From: DAIDJD01 sp035485275
GTDB taxonomy: Bacteria > Oederibacteriota > JAJYGY01 > DAIDJD01
Direction: 5' to 3'
Assembly (NCBI GenBank): GCA_035485275.1
Contig: DATHOE010000044.1
Span: forward strand, 50,045 to 114,044
DNA: 64,000 nucleotides
Shown here: piece after piece, positions 17,238 to 26,118 of the stretch
How positions within the stretch are numbered: position 1 is the first letter of the stretch
Layout: the number at the start of each line of letters is the position of its first letter
The notes under the pieces: model-generated
The model's database searches: none
Told to the model about the DNA's origin: nothing
What the model saw: the letters and a program-made list of their open reading frames with translations, nothing else
Position numbers and translations under genes: made by a program

Positions 17238-18101
17238 TTACCGGGATGCCTGACTTTTTTGGACCGCCAGCAGTTCCACTTCATAGATGACGACCGCGTC
17301 CGGACCGATCTCCGGGGGACGGCCATCCCCGCCGTAGGCTATCTTCGGGGGCAGGACAAAACGGTATTTGCTTCCCACGCTCATCAGCCGCAGGCCTTCG
17401 CTCCAACCCGGGATGACCTGCTTGAGCGGAAAGGTGGCCGGCTGGTGGCGCTCGTAACTGCTGTCGAATTCGTCTCCGTCGACCAGGCTGCCTGTGTAGT
17501 CCACCGTCACGCTGTCGTTCGGCCCGGGTTTACGGCCGTGGCCGGGCCGCAGGATTTGGTACTGCAGGCCGCTGGCCCTCGTCCGGACTCCGGGTAAGGC
17601 CCTGTTCCTGGCGAGGTAGGCGTCCCCGTCCGCCTCGTCCCGCAGCAGGCGGCGCTGGTCCATGTCCTTGAGGGCCTTGATCATCTCCGCGTCGAACATC
17701 TTGTCCTCGCCGCCGAATTCGTCCTTGAGGCCCCTTTGGATCATGTCCTTGTCGGCGAAGGGCAGGACCGACTTCATGTTGCGGGCCAGTCCCATGCCCA
17801 CGGCGTAGCCGGTCTTCAAAGGGTCGCCGGCCTGGCCCTGGCGCATCTGGCCCAGGACGGATGTCATCTCATCGGCGTCCATGGTCGCCGTGCCGGCGGC
17901 CTGATCGTCCATGCCCCTGTCGACCTGCTGCAGATCTATCTTGTCTTTGAATTTCTCGAGGTTTCTGCCGACGCTCTGCCCGATGGAGTAACCGGCCTTT
18001 TTCTCCGGCGTGTCCAGGCGGACGCAGGCCGCGGCGCAGAAAACCATGACCGCCAAAAGTGCCAAACAAAAGGAAGTTTTTTGTCGCGTCGGTCCCGTCA
18101 A
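17238..18101 (-). CDS. FKBP-type peptidyl-prolyl isomerase, FkpA/Mip-like lipoprotein
   Basis: Envelope folding catalyst of 287 aa. A basic n-region and hydrophobic core end at AAAC (Cys26), a plausible lipobox. An FkpA/Mip-type N-terminal dimerisation domain follows (about 33-160, beginning KAGYSIGQSVGRNLE), then an FKBP domain (about 170-280) with VTVDYTGSLVDGDEFDSS, VIPGWSEGL and KIAYG. Two Mip-like half repeats are visible (GYSIGQSVGRN and GYAVGMGLARN). The start is a TTG giving a complete signal peptide. It lies 65 nt downstream of the peptide-binding lipoprotein gene, and both may act in the periplasm. Confidence 0.86.
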   Translation of the reverse strand: MTGPTRQKTSFCLALLAVMVFCAAACVRLDTPEKKAGYSIGQSVGRNLEKFKDKIDLQQVDRGMDDQAAGTATMDADEMTSVLGQMRQGQAGDPLKTGYAVGMGLARNMKSVLPFADKDMIQRGLKDEFGGEDKMFDAEMIKALKDMDQRRLLRDEADGDAYLARNRALPGVRTRASGLQYQILRPGHGRKPGPNDSVTVDYTGSLVDGDEFDSSYERHQPATFPLKQVIPGWSEGLRLMSVGSKYRFVLPPKIAYGGDGRPPEIGPDAVVIYEVELLAVQKSQASR

Positions 18102-18166
18102 TGCGGCCCCCCCGGCTTTTCCAAGCGCCAGCGTTCAGCGCCCTCAGCGTGGCTTGCGCGAACCGG

Positions 18167-19816
18167 CTACTGCGCCTCTTGCACGCTCTTGGGCACGTAC
18201 CACCGCGTCGGCCAGTACCAATCGTAGCCCGTGTCGGTCTGCAGCAGACCCTGGAATTTGAGGCTCAAGGCGTCGAGCATGTCCGGCGAATACAGGAAGG
18301 CCACGGGCTGGAGTTCGGCCAGGCGGCGGTGGAAGGCGCGGTAGAGCGCGATGCGCTTGTTCCAGTCGAAAGTCTGCCTTCCCTGCTCCAGGAGCCGGTC
18401 CGTTTCGGGGTCCTTGAAGCCGAGGAAGTTCAGCCCCCCCGGGCCGGTCTGGCTGCTGTGCCAGATGGGGTACTCGTCGGGGTCCGGGGTGATCTGCCAG
18501 GCCAGCAGGACGGCGTCGAAATTGTGCTTGTCCACGTAGTTGGAGATGAAGCTGGACCATTCGATCGTCTGCACCTGGACGTCGACGCCCAATTTCGCGA
18601 ACTGCTGCTGCAGGATCAGGGCGCCCTTTTCGCGGGGTTCGTTGCCCTGGTTGGTCATGATCGTGAAGGCCAGGGGCTTGCCCGCCTTGGCGCGCTTGCC
18701 GTCGGCCCCCAGCCTGAAACCGGCCTCGTCCAGCAGGCGCGCGGCCTGGGTCAGGTCGTAGGGCATGGGCTGCACCGAGGGGTCGTAGGCCTGCATCTGG
18801 GGGGAATAGGGGCCGGAACAGGGCCTCGCCAGGCCCAGCATGGTGCCGTCGATCAATTCCTTGCGGTCTATGGCCATGGACAGGGCCCTGCGCACCCGGA
18901 CGTCCCTGAAGGGCGCGCGCCCGAGGTTGAAGCCGAGGTAGGCGTATTCCTCCAGGCCCGGGAAACGCAATTTGCGGGCCAGGCGCGCGAAGGCCTCGTC
19001 GCCGGTCTGGTGCAGGTATTGGTCCGGCTGCAGCGTCATGCCGTCGATACCGCCCGTCTTCAGCTCCAGAAGCTGGGTGGCCGGCTCCGGCTCGAAGCGG
19101 ACCAGGAAGCGGCTGATGTGGACGGGGCCCTCGTAATAGTCCGGATTGGCCTTGAGTTCTATGTATTGCTTGTCCTTCCACTCCTTGAAGGCGAAAGGCC
19201 CCGTGCCCACCGGGTTCCGGTTGAAGGGGTCGGTGTTCAGGTCCTTGCCTTCCAGAAGGTGCTTCGGAAGCAGGCCGCTGCCCCAGGCCTCAAGCGCCGG
19301 GGCGAAGGGTTTCTTGTAGCGCACCACCAGGGTGAGGGCGTCCGGCGTTTCCATGCTTTGGACCAGGTCAAAGCCGCTCTTGAGCGGGCTGGCGACCTTG
19401 GGATCGAGGATGCGTTCCACCGTGAACTTCGCGTCCGCGCTGGTCACCGGGGCGCCGTCCTGCCAACGCAGCCCGGGCCGCAGGTGGAAGACGATGGTCT
19501 TGCCCCCGTCCTTCACCTCCCAGGACCTGGCCAGGTCGCCTTCCAGGACCAATTTCGGGCCGTAGCGCACCAATCCGTTGAAGATCAGGCTGCACAGGTC
19601 GAGGCTGGCGCTGTCCGAAACAAGGATGGGGTTCAAGGTGCTGGCTTCGCCGGCGCTGGCCTCCACCCGCATACCGCCGTCCGCGACCTGGCCGGCGTCG
19701 GCGATGGAGCGGTAGTCCGGGCCATGGTGTCCGCAACCCGAGGCCGCAAACAGCAGGGCCGCCAGGCAGCCCGCCAAAACGCGCCCCCTGTACAAAAGAC
19801 GCCCCGTCCCGCTCAC
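18167..19816 (-). CDS. Peptide-binding lipoprotein, SBP family 5 (DppA/OppA type)
   Basis: Extracytoplasmic solute receptor of 549 aa. The signal peptide ends in AASGC (lipidated Cys28). The mature protein has the family-5 hallmarks: STLNPI, a segment on the route of DLARSWEVKDGGKTIVFHLR, GLRWQDGAPVTSADAKFT, NPVGTGPFAFKEW, and RALSMAIDRKELI. Translation starts at a GTG that overlaps the ubiE stop codon (GTGA). It is separated from the dppBCDF genes by the FKBP and orphan genes. It is likely the receptor for that transporter, but this is inferred only from proximity. Confidence 0.9.
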   Translation of the reverse strand: MSGTGRLLYRGRVLAGCLAALLFAASGCGHHGPDYRSIADAGQVADGGMRVEASAGEASTLNPILVSDSASLDLCSLIFNGLVRYGPKLVLEGDLARSWEVKDGGKTIVFHLRPGLRWQDGAPVTSADAKFTVERILDPKVASPLKSGFDLVQSMETPDALTLVVRYKKPFAPALEAWGSGLLPKHLLEGKDLNTDPFNRNPVGTGPFAFKEWKDKQYIELKANPDYYEGPVHISRFLVRFEPEPATQLLELKTGGIDGMTLQPDQYLHQTGDEAFARLARKLRFPGLEEYAYLGFNLGRAPFRDVRVRRALSMAIDRKELIDGTMLGLARPCSGPYSPQMQAYDPSVQPMPYDLTQAARLLDEAGFRLGADGKRAKAGKPLAFTIMTNQGNEPREKGALILQQQFAKLGVDVQVQTIEWSSFISNYVDKHNFDAVLLAWQITPDPDEYPIWHSSQTGPGGLNFLGFKDPETDRLLEQGRQTFDWNKRIALYRAFHRRLAELQPVAFLYSPDMLDALSLKFQGLLQTDTGYDWYWPTRWYVPKSVQEAQ

Positions 19817-20571
19817 GCCCGCACGTCCATGCCCGGCTTTTCGCCGATGAACAAGGTCGCGGCGCCCAGCGTCAGCGGGACGGCGCGCGCGCGGACCAGG
19901 CCGGACGCGCCCATGAGCTCCACGACCTTTTCGGGCGGCCAGAAGCCCTTGATGGTGTCGCTCAGATAGCGGTAGCCGTCGTTGTGGCCGCTGAGAAGGC
20001 GGCCCAGGACCGGCACGTAGATGTTCAGCACCGGCGCGTAGAGGGCCCTTTGCCAGGCCTTCTGGGGCCGCGTCAGCTCCAGGACCAGCACCTTGGCCCC
20101 GGGTTTTGCGACCCGCTGCATCTCCCTGAAAAACAATCCCGGGTCCGTGATGCTGCGCAGGACCCAGGCAGAGGCCACGGCGTCGAAGCTGGAATCGTCG
20201 AAGGGCAGGCTCAAGGCCGAGCCTTCGGTCCAGCCCAGGCCCCAGCGGTCCTTGGCCTTGGCGCGCGCAAGCATGCCGGCGGAGAAATCCAGGCCCTGGC
20301 CCTGCAGGCCGGTGACGCGGCGGGCGAAATCCATGAGCAGGTCGCCGGTGCCGCAGCCCACGTCCAGGACCCTGGCCCCCTGCGCGGCGCCGCTCTCCCG
20401 CACCAGGCGACGGCGCCAGCCCTTGTCCAGGCCGAAAGACATCATGCGGTTGGCGAGGTCGTAGGTGGGGGCCACTGCGTCGAAAAGCTTCTCGACATAG
20501 TCCTCTTTTTCCCCGGCCTGCGGATGGATGCTGCTGTCGTAACGGGAGAATTCGGGCTTCAGGTCTGGCAT
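19813..20571 (-). CDS. ubiE: Demethylmenaquinone/2-polyprenyl-benzoquinol methyltransferase UbiE/MenG
   Basis: SAM-dependent C-methyltransferase of quinone biosynthesis, 252 aa. Typical marks are FDAVAPTYDLANRMMSFGLDKGWR, split here as FDAVAPTYDLAN and MMSFGLDKGWR, the SAM loop LDVGCGTGDLL, and YRYLSDTIKGF near the C-terminus. The signature is that of UbiE/MenG enzymes. Which quinone it makes is not shown here, though an aa3 oxidase downstream in the window implies a quinone pool. No convincing ribosome site is seen ahead of the ATG. Confidence 0.9.
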   Translation of the reverse strand: MPDLKPEFSRYDSSIHPQAGEKEDYVEKLFDAVAPTYDLANRMMSFGLDKGWRRRLVRESGAAQGARVLDVGCGTGDLLMDFARRVTGLQGQGLDFSAGMLARAKAKDRWGLGWTEGSALSLPFDDSSFDAVASAWVLRSITDPGLFFREMQRVAKPGAKVLVLELTRPQKAWQRALYAPVLNIYVPVLGRLLSGHNDGYRYLSDTIKGFWPPEKVVELMGASGLVRARAVPLTLGAATLFIGEKPGMDVRA

Positions 20572-20595
20572 GGTCGCCGTACAAAAAAACAGGGA

Positions 20596-20655
20596 TGAAA
20601 ACGTGGGCCGGGCCCGCGCCCAAGCGTCCAGCTTGGGAGGGGCCCGGCCATGGGG
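20596..20655 (-). terminator. Strong terminator hairpin after secG
   Basis: GGCCGGGCCC (20640-20649 on the complement) pairs perfectly with GGGCCCGGCC (20606-20615). An inner stem CCCAAGC/GCTTGGG extends it, and the minus strand continues CACGTTTTC. It ends the gap-pgk-tpiA-secG transcript. Confidence 0.75.
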
Positions 20656-20661
20656 CTTAGC

Positions 20662-21093
20662 TTAGGGGTTCGAGGGCGCCGGAGCGGGCGCGGACTGCGC
20701 CGCGGGGCCGGGAGCGTCGGGCGCGGATGCCGGAGCAGCCTTCAGGGGCTGGGCCGAGATGGGGGCGACAGGGGCACTGCCGTTGCCCATGGGGACGCCC
20801 GCGGGAGCCGCGGGGGCGCCCGGGGCGGAGGCGGCGCCGGCCATGGCCCCGTGGTAGGCGCCGGCGTCGGACACCGCCATCTTGGCCAGGACGATGCAGA
20901 TCACCATGAAGACGACCGCCAGGCCGCTGGTCAGTTTGATGAAGAAGTCGCGGCCGCCGGAGCCGCCGAACATGGCCTGGCTCGCGCCGCCCATGCTGAA
21001 GCCCACGCCGGCTCCCTTCCCCTGCTGGATCAGGACCAGCAGGATCAGGGCCGCGCATACCACCGTGAATATGACGTAAAGCAAGGTTTCCAT
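20662..21093 (-). CDS. secG: Preprotein translocase subunit SecG with Pro/Ala-rich tail
   Basis: Small membrane subunit of the SecYEG channel. Residues 1-75 are typical SecG: two transmembrane helices flanking LIQQGKGAGVGFSMGGASQAMFGG. Residues 76-143 form a long Ala/Pro/Ser-rich low-complexity tail that the core family lacks, so the protein is about twice the minimal SecG length. It follows tpiA by 26 nt, a frequent order in bacteria (tpiA-secG), and is closed by a strong terminator. I looked for the tRNA gene often found after secG and saw none. Confidence 0.93.
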   Translation of the reverse strand: METLLYVIFTVVCAALILLVLIQQGKGAGVGFSMGGASQAMFGGSGGRDFFIKLTSGLAVVFMVICIVLAKMAVSDAGAYHGAMAGAASAPGAPAAPAGVPMGNGSAPVAPISAQPLKAAPASAPDAPGPAAQSAPAPAPSNP

Positions 21094-21119
21094 TTAGAAC
21101 ACCTCAAATCATGATCCGG

Positions 21120-21872
21120 TCAAAACTTGACCAGGGCCTCAAAGCTTTCGGGTTTCAGGCTCGCGCCGCCCACCAGGGCCCCGTCGATGTCCAACTGGGC
21201 CATCAATTCGCGCACATTGTCCGGCTTCACCGAGCCGCCGTACTGGATCCGCACCGAGTCCGCCACCGCGGCTCCCATGATTTCCTTGAGCCGGGCGCGG
21301 ATGAAGGCATGCACTTCCTGGGCTTGGGCCGGCGTGGCGGTCTTGCCCGTTCCGATGGCCCAGACCGGCTCGTAGGCGATCACGACCCGCTCCATGTCCG
21401 CGGCGCTCAAGCCTTGCAGTCCGCCGTCGAGGTGGTCCTTCACGACCTCGAAGGCGCGGCCCGCCTCGCGTTCCTCAAGCTTCTCCCCCACGCACAGGAT
21501 CACGCCCAGGCCCCCGGCCAGGGCCGCCTTGACCTTGAGGTTGGCCGTGGCGTTGGTCTCGCCGAAATACTGGCGGCGCTCGCTGTGGGCGATGATGACG
21601 TGCTTGGCCCCGGCCTCCTTGAGCATGGCCACGCTGATCTCGCCGGTGAAGGCCCCTTCCTTCTCCCAATGGCAGTTCTGGGCGGCCAGCTCGATGTTGC
21701 TGTCCTTGAGCTCATGCGCCAGGGCGTGGAGGGCGGTGAAGGGCACGCCGATGGCGATCTGCACCTTGTCCACGCCCGCGACGCGCGCCTTGGCGTCGTG
21801 GCCGAAGGCCAGGGCCTCGGCCACGGTCTTGAACATCTTCCAGTTTCCGGCGATGAATTTTTTCCTGCTCAT
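21120..21872 (-). CDS. tpiA: Triose-phosphate isomerase
   Basis: Interconverts dihydroxyacetone phosphate and glyceraldehyde 3-phosphate. The 250-aa product has N10 and K12 in AGNWKMFK, catalytic H96 in IIAHSERR, catalytic E168 in AYEPVWAIGTGK, and the C-terminal phosphate loops YGGSV and DGALVGGASL. Length is standard and there is no fusion. Third gene of the gap-pgk-tpiA-secG unit. Confidence 0.97.
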   Translation of the reverse strand: MSRKKFIAGNWKMFKTVAEALAFGHDAKARVAGVDKVQIAIGVPFTALHALAHELKDSNIELAAQNCHWEKEGAFTGEISVAMLKEAGAKHVIIAHSERRQYFGETNATANLKVKAALAGGLGVILCVGEKLEEREAGRAFEVVKDHLDGGLQGLSAADMERVVIAYEPVWAIGTGKTATPAQAQEVHAFIRARLKEIMGAAVADSVRIQYGGSVKPDNVRELMAQLDIDGALVGGASLKPESFEALVKF

Positions 21873-21915
21873 GGAATGGGGCCTCGGTCTTTCAGGGGTG
21901 GCTTAAGGGCGATGC

Positions 21916-23151
<1,236 letters not shown>

Positions 23152-23180
23152 GTCCCTTGTCCTTGAAATGGGGGGCTCCG

Positions 23181-23220
23181 TGAAAGAGCCGTCCGGCCCC
23201 TTGCGGGGACCGGACGGCTC
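23181..23220 (-). terminator. Intercistronic hairpin between gap and pgk
   Basis: An 11-bp GC-rich stem (GAGCCGTCCGG with CCGGACGGCTC, 23186-23220) with an additional CCCC/GGGG stem in the loop, followed on the minus strand by TTTCA. It looks like a weak terminator or an mRNA-stabilising element that would set gap expression above pgk. Confidence 0.55.
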
Positions 23221-23232
23221 CGGGAGCCTGAA

Positions 23233-24279
23233 TCAGAGGCCCTTGGCCACGACCAGCTTGGTCAGGTCGACCACGCGGTTGGAATAGCCCCACTCGTTGT
23301 CGTACCAGGCGATCAGCTTGAAGAAGTTCTTGTTCAGCTCCACGCAGGAGCCGGCGTCGAAGATCGAGGAGCGCGCGTCGTGGATGAAGTCGCTGGAGAC
23401 GACCTCGTCCTCGGTGTAGCCCATGATGCCCTTGAGGTAGGTCTCGCTGGCCTTCTTCATGGCGGCCTTGATCTCGGCCAGGCTGGTCTCCTTGACGGTG
23501 CGGAAGGTCAAGTCGATCACGCTGACCGTCGGGGTCGGGACGCGGAAGGAAACGCCGGTCAGCTTGCCCTTCACCTCGGGCAGCACCAGGGCCACGGCCT
23601 TGGCCGCGCCGGTGGTGCTGGGGATGATGTTGATGGCCGCGCTGCGCCCGCCCTTCCAGTCCTTCTTGCTGGGGCCGTCGACGGTCTTCTGGGTGGCCGT
23701 GTAGCTGTGCACCGTGGTCATGATGCCCTCGGCCAGGCCGAAACCTTCCTTGATCACGACGTGCACGACCGGCGCCAGGCAATTGGTGGTGCAGCTGGCG
23801 TTGGAGATGATCTTGTGCTCCTTGGTCAGCTTGTCGTCGTTGACGCCGATGACCACGGTGAGGTCCTCGCCCTTGGCCGGGGCCGAGATGATGACCTTCT
23901 TGGCGCCGGCGCTGATGTGGCCTTTGGCCTTCTCGGCGTCCGTGAACAGGCCGGTGCACTCAAGCACCAGCTCCACGCCCATGGCGGCCCAGGGCAGTTC
24001 GGCCGGGGTCTTGGCCGAGACGACCTTGATCTCACGGCCGTCCACGACCAGGACGTCGTCCTCGGCCTTGTCGGCGGCCGACTTCTTCGAGCCCACATGG
24101 CCCTTGAAAGCGCCCTGGGTGGAGTCGTACTTGAGCAGGTAGGCCAAATTGTCGGCCGGGACGATGTCGCCGACGGCGACCACGTCCAGATCCTTCGGGA
24201 AGAGCCCCTGCTCGTGCAGGGCCCTGAACACCAGGCGGCCGATGCGGCCAAAACCGTTGATCGCGACTTTCACTGCCAT
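23233..24279 (-). CDS. gap: Glyceraldehyde-3-phosphate dehydrogenase, type I
   Basis: Oxidises glyceraldehyde 3-phosphate with NAD. The 348-aa product starts at an ATG 5 nt after GGAGG, giving MAVKVAINGFGRIGR. Catalytic C163 lies in SNASCTTNC, and the phosphate-binding residues (TATQKTVDGPS) are conserved. A short Lys/Ala/Asp-rich insert lies at about residues 58-75 in the NAD-binding half. First gene of the glycolytic operon, read from a promoter overlapping that of divergent gpmA. Confidence 0.97.
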   Translation of the reverse strand: MAVKVAINGFGRIGRLVFRALHEQGLFPKDLDVVAVGDIVPADNLAYLLKYDSTQGAFKGHVGSKKSAADKAEDDVLVVDGREIKVVSAKTPAELPWAAMGVELVLECTGLFTDAEKAKGHISAGAKKVIISAPAKGEDLTVVIGVNDDKLTKEHKIISNASCTTNCLAPVVHVVIKEGFGLAEGIMTTVHSYTATQKTVDGPSKKDWKGGRSAAINIIPSTTGAAKAVALVLPEVKGKLTGVSFRVPTPTVSVIDLTFRTVKETSLAEIKAAMKKASETYLKGIMGYTEDEVVSSDFIHDARSSIFDAGSCVELNKNFFKLIAWYDNEWGYSNRVVDLTKLVVAKGL

Positions 24280-24324
24280 GAAACCTCCGGTCCTACGCGG
24301 TGGAATGAACGTTTTGGGAAAGAG

Positions 24325-24354
24325 ATTATCGTTTCCAAGGCGGCTTGAAGTCAA
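24325..24354 (-). promoter_or_regulatory. Promoter for gap operon
   Basis: TTGACT (24349-24354), 18-bp spacer, GATAAT (24325-24330), with a start site near 24318 and a leader of about 39 nt. Its -35 box overlaps the -35 box of the divergent gpmA promoter by two bases. Confidence 0.6.
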
Positions 24355-24373
24355 GGCCCAGCGGCGCTATGCT
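24345..24373 (+). promoter_or_regulatory. Promoter for gpmA
   Basis: TTGAAG (24345-24350), 17-bp spacer, TATGCT (24368-24373), with a start site near 24380. Together with the gap promoter it forms a back-to-back pair centred on TTGAAGTCAA. Confidence 0.55.
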
Positions 24374-24414
24374 GGCTTCCATTTCTCCACCCCAATCAAT
24401 CCTGAGAGGTATCC

Positions 24415-25164
24415 ATGTTCAAGATCGTCCTGGTCCGCCACGGGGAAAGCCAATGGAACGCCGAGAACCGCTTCACCGGATGGCACGACGTGCCCCTGGC
24501 CGAAAAGGGCGTGCAGGAGGCCCGCGCCGCCGGACGCCTGCTGAACAAGGAGGGTTTCGCCTTCGATTTCGCCTTCACCAGCGTGCTCAAACGGGCCAAC
24601 CAGACCCTGCACCTGGTCCTGGACGAGATGGGCTCCCTGTGGATCCCCACGCTGAAGGACTGGCGCCTGAACGAGCGCCACTACGGCGCCCTGCAGGGCC
24701 TGGACAAGGCCGAAACCGCGGCCAAGCACGGCGAGGACCAGGTCAAAATCTGGCGCCGCAGCTACGACACGCCCCCGCCCGCCCTGGAGCTCAGCGACGA
24801 GCGCCATCCCAGCAACGACCGGCGCTACGCCGGCCTGCCGGCCAAGGCCCTCCCCAGTTGCGAAAGCCTGAAGGACACCGTGGCCCGCGTGGTTCCCTAC
24901 TGGATCGGCGAGATCGCCCCGCGCGTCAAGAGCGGCCAGCGGGTCATCATCGCCGCCCACGGCAACAGCCTGCGCGCCCTGGTCAAATACCTGGACAACA
25001 TCAACGACAAGGACATCGTGGAGCTGAACATCCCCACGGGAACGCCCCTGGTCTACACCCTGGATTCCCAGCTCAACCCGGTGGAGCACCACTACCTGGG
25101 GGATCCCGAGGCCATCAAGGCGGCGGCCGAAGCCGTGGCCAAGCAGGGCGGCGCCAAGCGCTAA
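24415..25164 (+). CDS. gpmA: 2,3-bisphosphoglycerate-dependent phosphoglycerate mutase
   Basis: Converts 3- to 2-phosphoglycerate through a phosphohistidine. The 249-aa product has the phospho-acceptor H9 in LVRHGES, the acid E87 in NERHYG, and H182 in AHGNSLR, all needed for activity, plus the full dPGM C-terminal tail. GAGAGG lies ahead of the ATG. It is one of only three intact plus-strand genes, divergent from gap, so glycolytic steps on both sides are driven from one intergenic region. A shared terminator ends it. Confidence 0.96.
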   Translation: MFKIVLVRHGESQWNAENRFTGWHDVPLAEKGVQEARAAGRLLNKEGFAFDFAFTSVLKRANQTLHLVLDEMGSLWIPTLKDWRLNERHYGALQGLDKAETAAKHGEDQVKIWRRSYDTPPPALELSDERHPSNDRRYAGLPAKALPSCESLKDTVARVVPYWIGEIAPRVKSGQRVIIAAHGNSLRALVKYLDNINDKDIVELNIPTGTPLVYTLDSQLNPVEHHYLGDPEAIKAAAEAVAKQGGAKR

Positions 25165-25184
25165 GGCAAGGCCTCAGTGCAACG

Positions 25185-25224
25185 AAAAAGCCGGCCCCAG
25201 CGAACTGCCGGGGCCGGCTTTTTT
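25185..25224. terminator. Bidirectional terminator between gpmA and the DksA-type gene
   Basis: AAAAAGCCGGCCCC pairs with GGGGCCGGCTTTTT around a short loop, so the stem has a T run on both strands. It serves the convergent gpmA (+) and polyamine/DksA (-) transcripts. Confidence 0.9.
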
Positions 25225-25250
25225 ATGCCTTGCTGGTTTTTTCCGCGCCC

Positions 25251-25802
25251 CTATTCCTCGGAAATCTGCGGGCGCCTTGAAACGAGCCCTTCCTCGCCCT
25301 GCTGGCAGGGCACGCACAGCTTGGCGAAGGGCAGGACCTGCAGCCGGGCCAGGGGGATGGGCTTGGAGCAGGTGTCGCACAGGCCGTAGACGCCGTCGGC
25401 GACGCGTTTGAGCGCGTGCTCCACCGAGGCCAGGCGGCCGCGCTCGGCCTCGCTCAGGCTGTTGGCAAGGTCCTTGTCGTAGCTGTCCGAGGCCTGGTCG
25501 GCCAGGTCCAGCACGTCGCCGTCCGTGCTTTCGTTGCTGGCGTCCTGGTTGACCTGGACGTCGCGGATCAGCTTCGACTTCAACTCCAGGAGCAGGCGCC
25601 GGTAGGGCTCCATCTCCTTTTTGTTGAGCGGGCTCTTGAGGGGCTTGAGCTTGGCCGCGGGCAGCGCCTTGGCGACGAGCTTGGCGGACGAGGCCTTCGC
25701 CGGGGCCGGCTTGGCCTTGACGGCCGGCTTGCGGGCCGGGCTAGTCTTCGTCGTCTTCTTCGCTGTCGTCGTCTTCTTCTTCCCAATCTTCTTCGTCGTC
25801 AA
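25251..25802 (-). CDS. DksA/TraR-type zinc-finger protein with basic N-terminal tail
   Basis: A 183-aa protein. Residues 1-60 are Lys/Ala/Pro/Thr-rich and histone-H1-like. Residues 62-170 resemble DksA/TraR family proteins, with a helical stretch and a C4 zinc finger (C142, C145, C163, C166 in LCDTC and LCVPC). DksA-type proteins bind RNA polymerase through the secondary channel. The acidic coiled-coil tip typical of DksA is not obvious, so activity is uncertain. The only start that covers the tail is a TTG 6 nt after AGGAGG, lying inside the upstream acidic gene, with a 62-nt overlap in another frame. Confidence 0.78.
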   Translation of the reverse strand: MTTKKIGKKKTTTAKKTTKTSPARKPAVKAKPAPAKASSAKLVAKALPAAKLKPLKSPLNKKEMEPYRRLLLELKSKLIRDVQVNQDASNESTDGDVLDLADQASDSYDKDLANSLSEAERGRLASVEHALKRVADGVYGLCDTCSKPIPLARLQVLPFAKLCVPCQQGEEGLVSRRPQISEE

Positions 25803-26118
25803 GGTCGTCCTCCTCCACTTCGTCGTCTTCGTCGTCCTCTTCCGCGTCCTCTTTTTCCTGGGCGGCGATATGCTCCTCGTAATCGTCGAGAAGCTTGGTT
25901 CCCGGACGGCGGCGACGGGCCGTTTTGGGGCCCTTTACATACTCCACGTCCTCTTCGGAATCAAGGGCTTTTTCGTCGTCTTTTTCCGACTCCAAAGCGT
26001 CCTCTTCGTCGTCGTCGGCGAGATGGAAACCGGCCTCGTCCAGCTCCTCCTCCTCGCCTTCGGCCTCGTCGTCGATCTCTTCCTCGTCTTCCAGCTCGTC
26101 CTTAGGTTTTTTCGCCAT
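25741..26118 (-). CDS. Extremely acidic protein, function unknown
   Basis: A 125-aa protein in which 69 residues are Asp or Glu. It has two acidic blocks (about 7-60 and 88-125) around a short basic patch KTARRRRPGTK (65-75). There is no membrane helix, no Cys and no domain I recognise. ATG with AAGGAG upstream. It overlaps the decarboxylase stop by 17 nt and runs 62 nt into the DksA-type gene. Such polyanionic proteins can act as chaperones for basic proteins or compete with nucleic acid. A link to the basic tail of its neighbour is a guess. Confidence 0.75.
   Translation of the reverse strand: MAKKPKDELEDEEEIDDEAEGEEEELDEAGFHLADDDEEDALESEKDDEKALDSEEDVEYVKGPKTARRRRPGTKLLDDYEEHIAAQEKEDAEEDDEDDEVEEDDLDDEEDWEEEDDDSEEDDED

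Noticed and set aside
20572..20661. Possible tRNA gene after secG
   Set aside because: The region folds into one long terminator stem and lacks the T-arm GTTCGA and acceptor pattern.
25745..26100. Simple GAN repeat or microsatellite
   Set aside because: The pattern follows from an acidic reading frame with mixed GAC/GAA/GAG codons and a non-repetitive centre. It is coding, not a tandem repeat.
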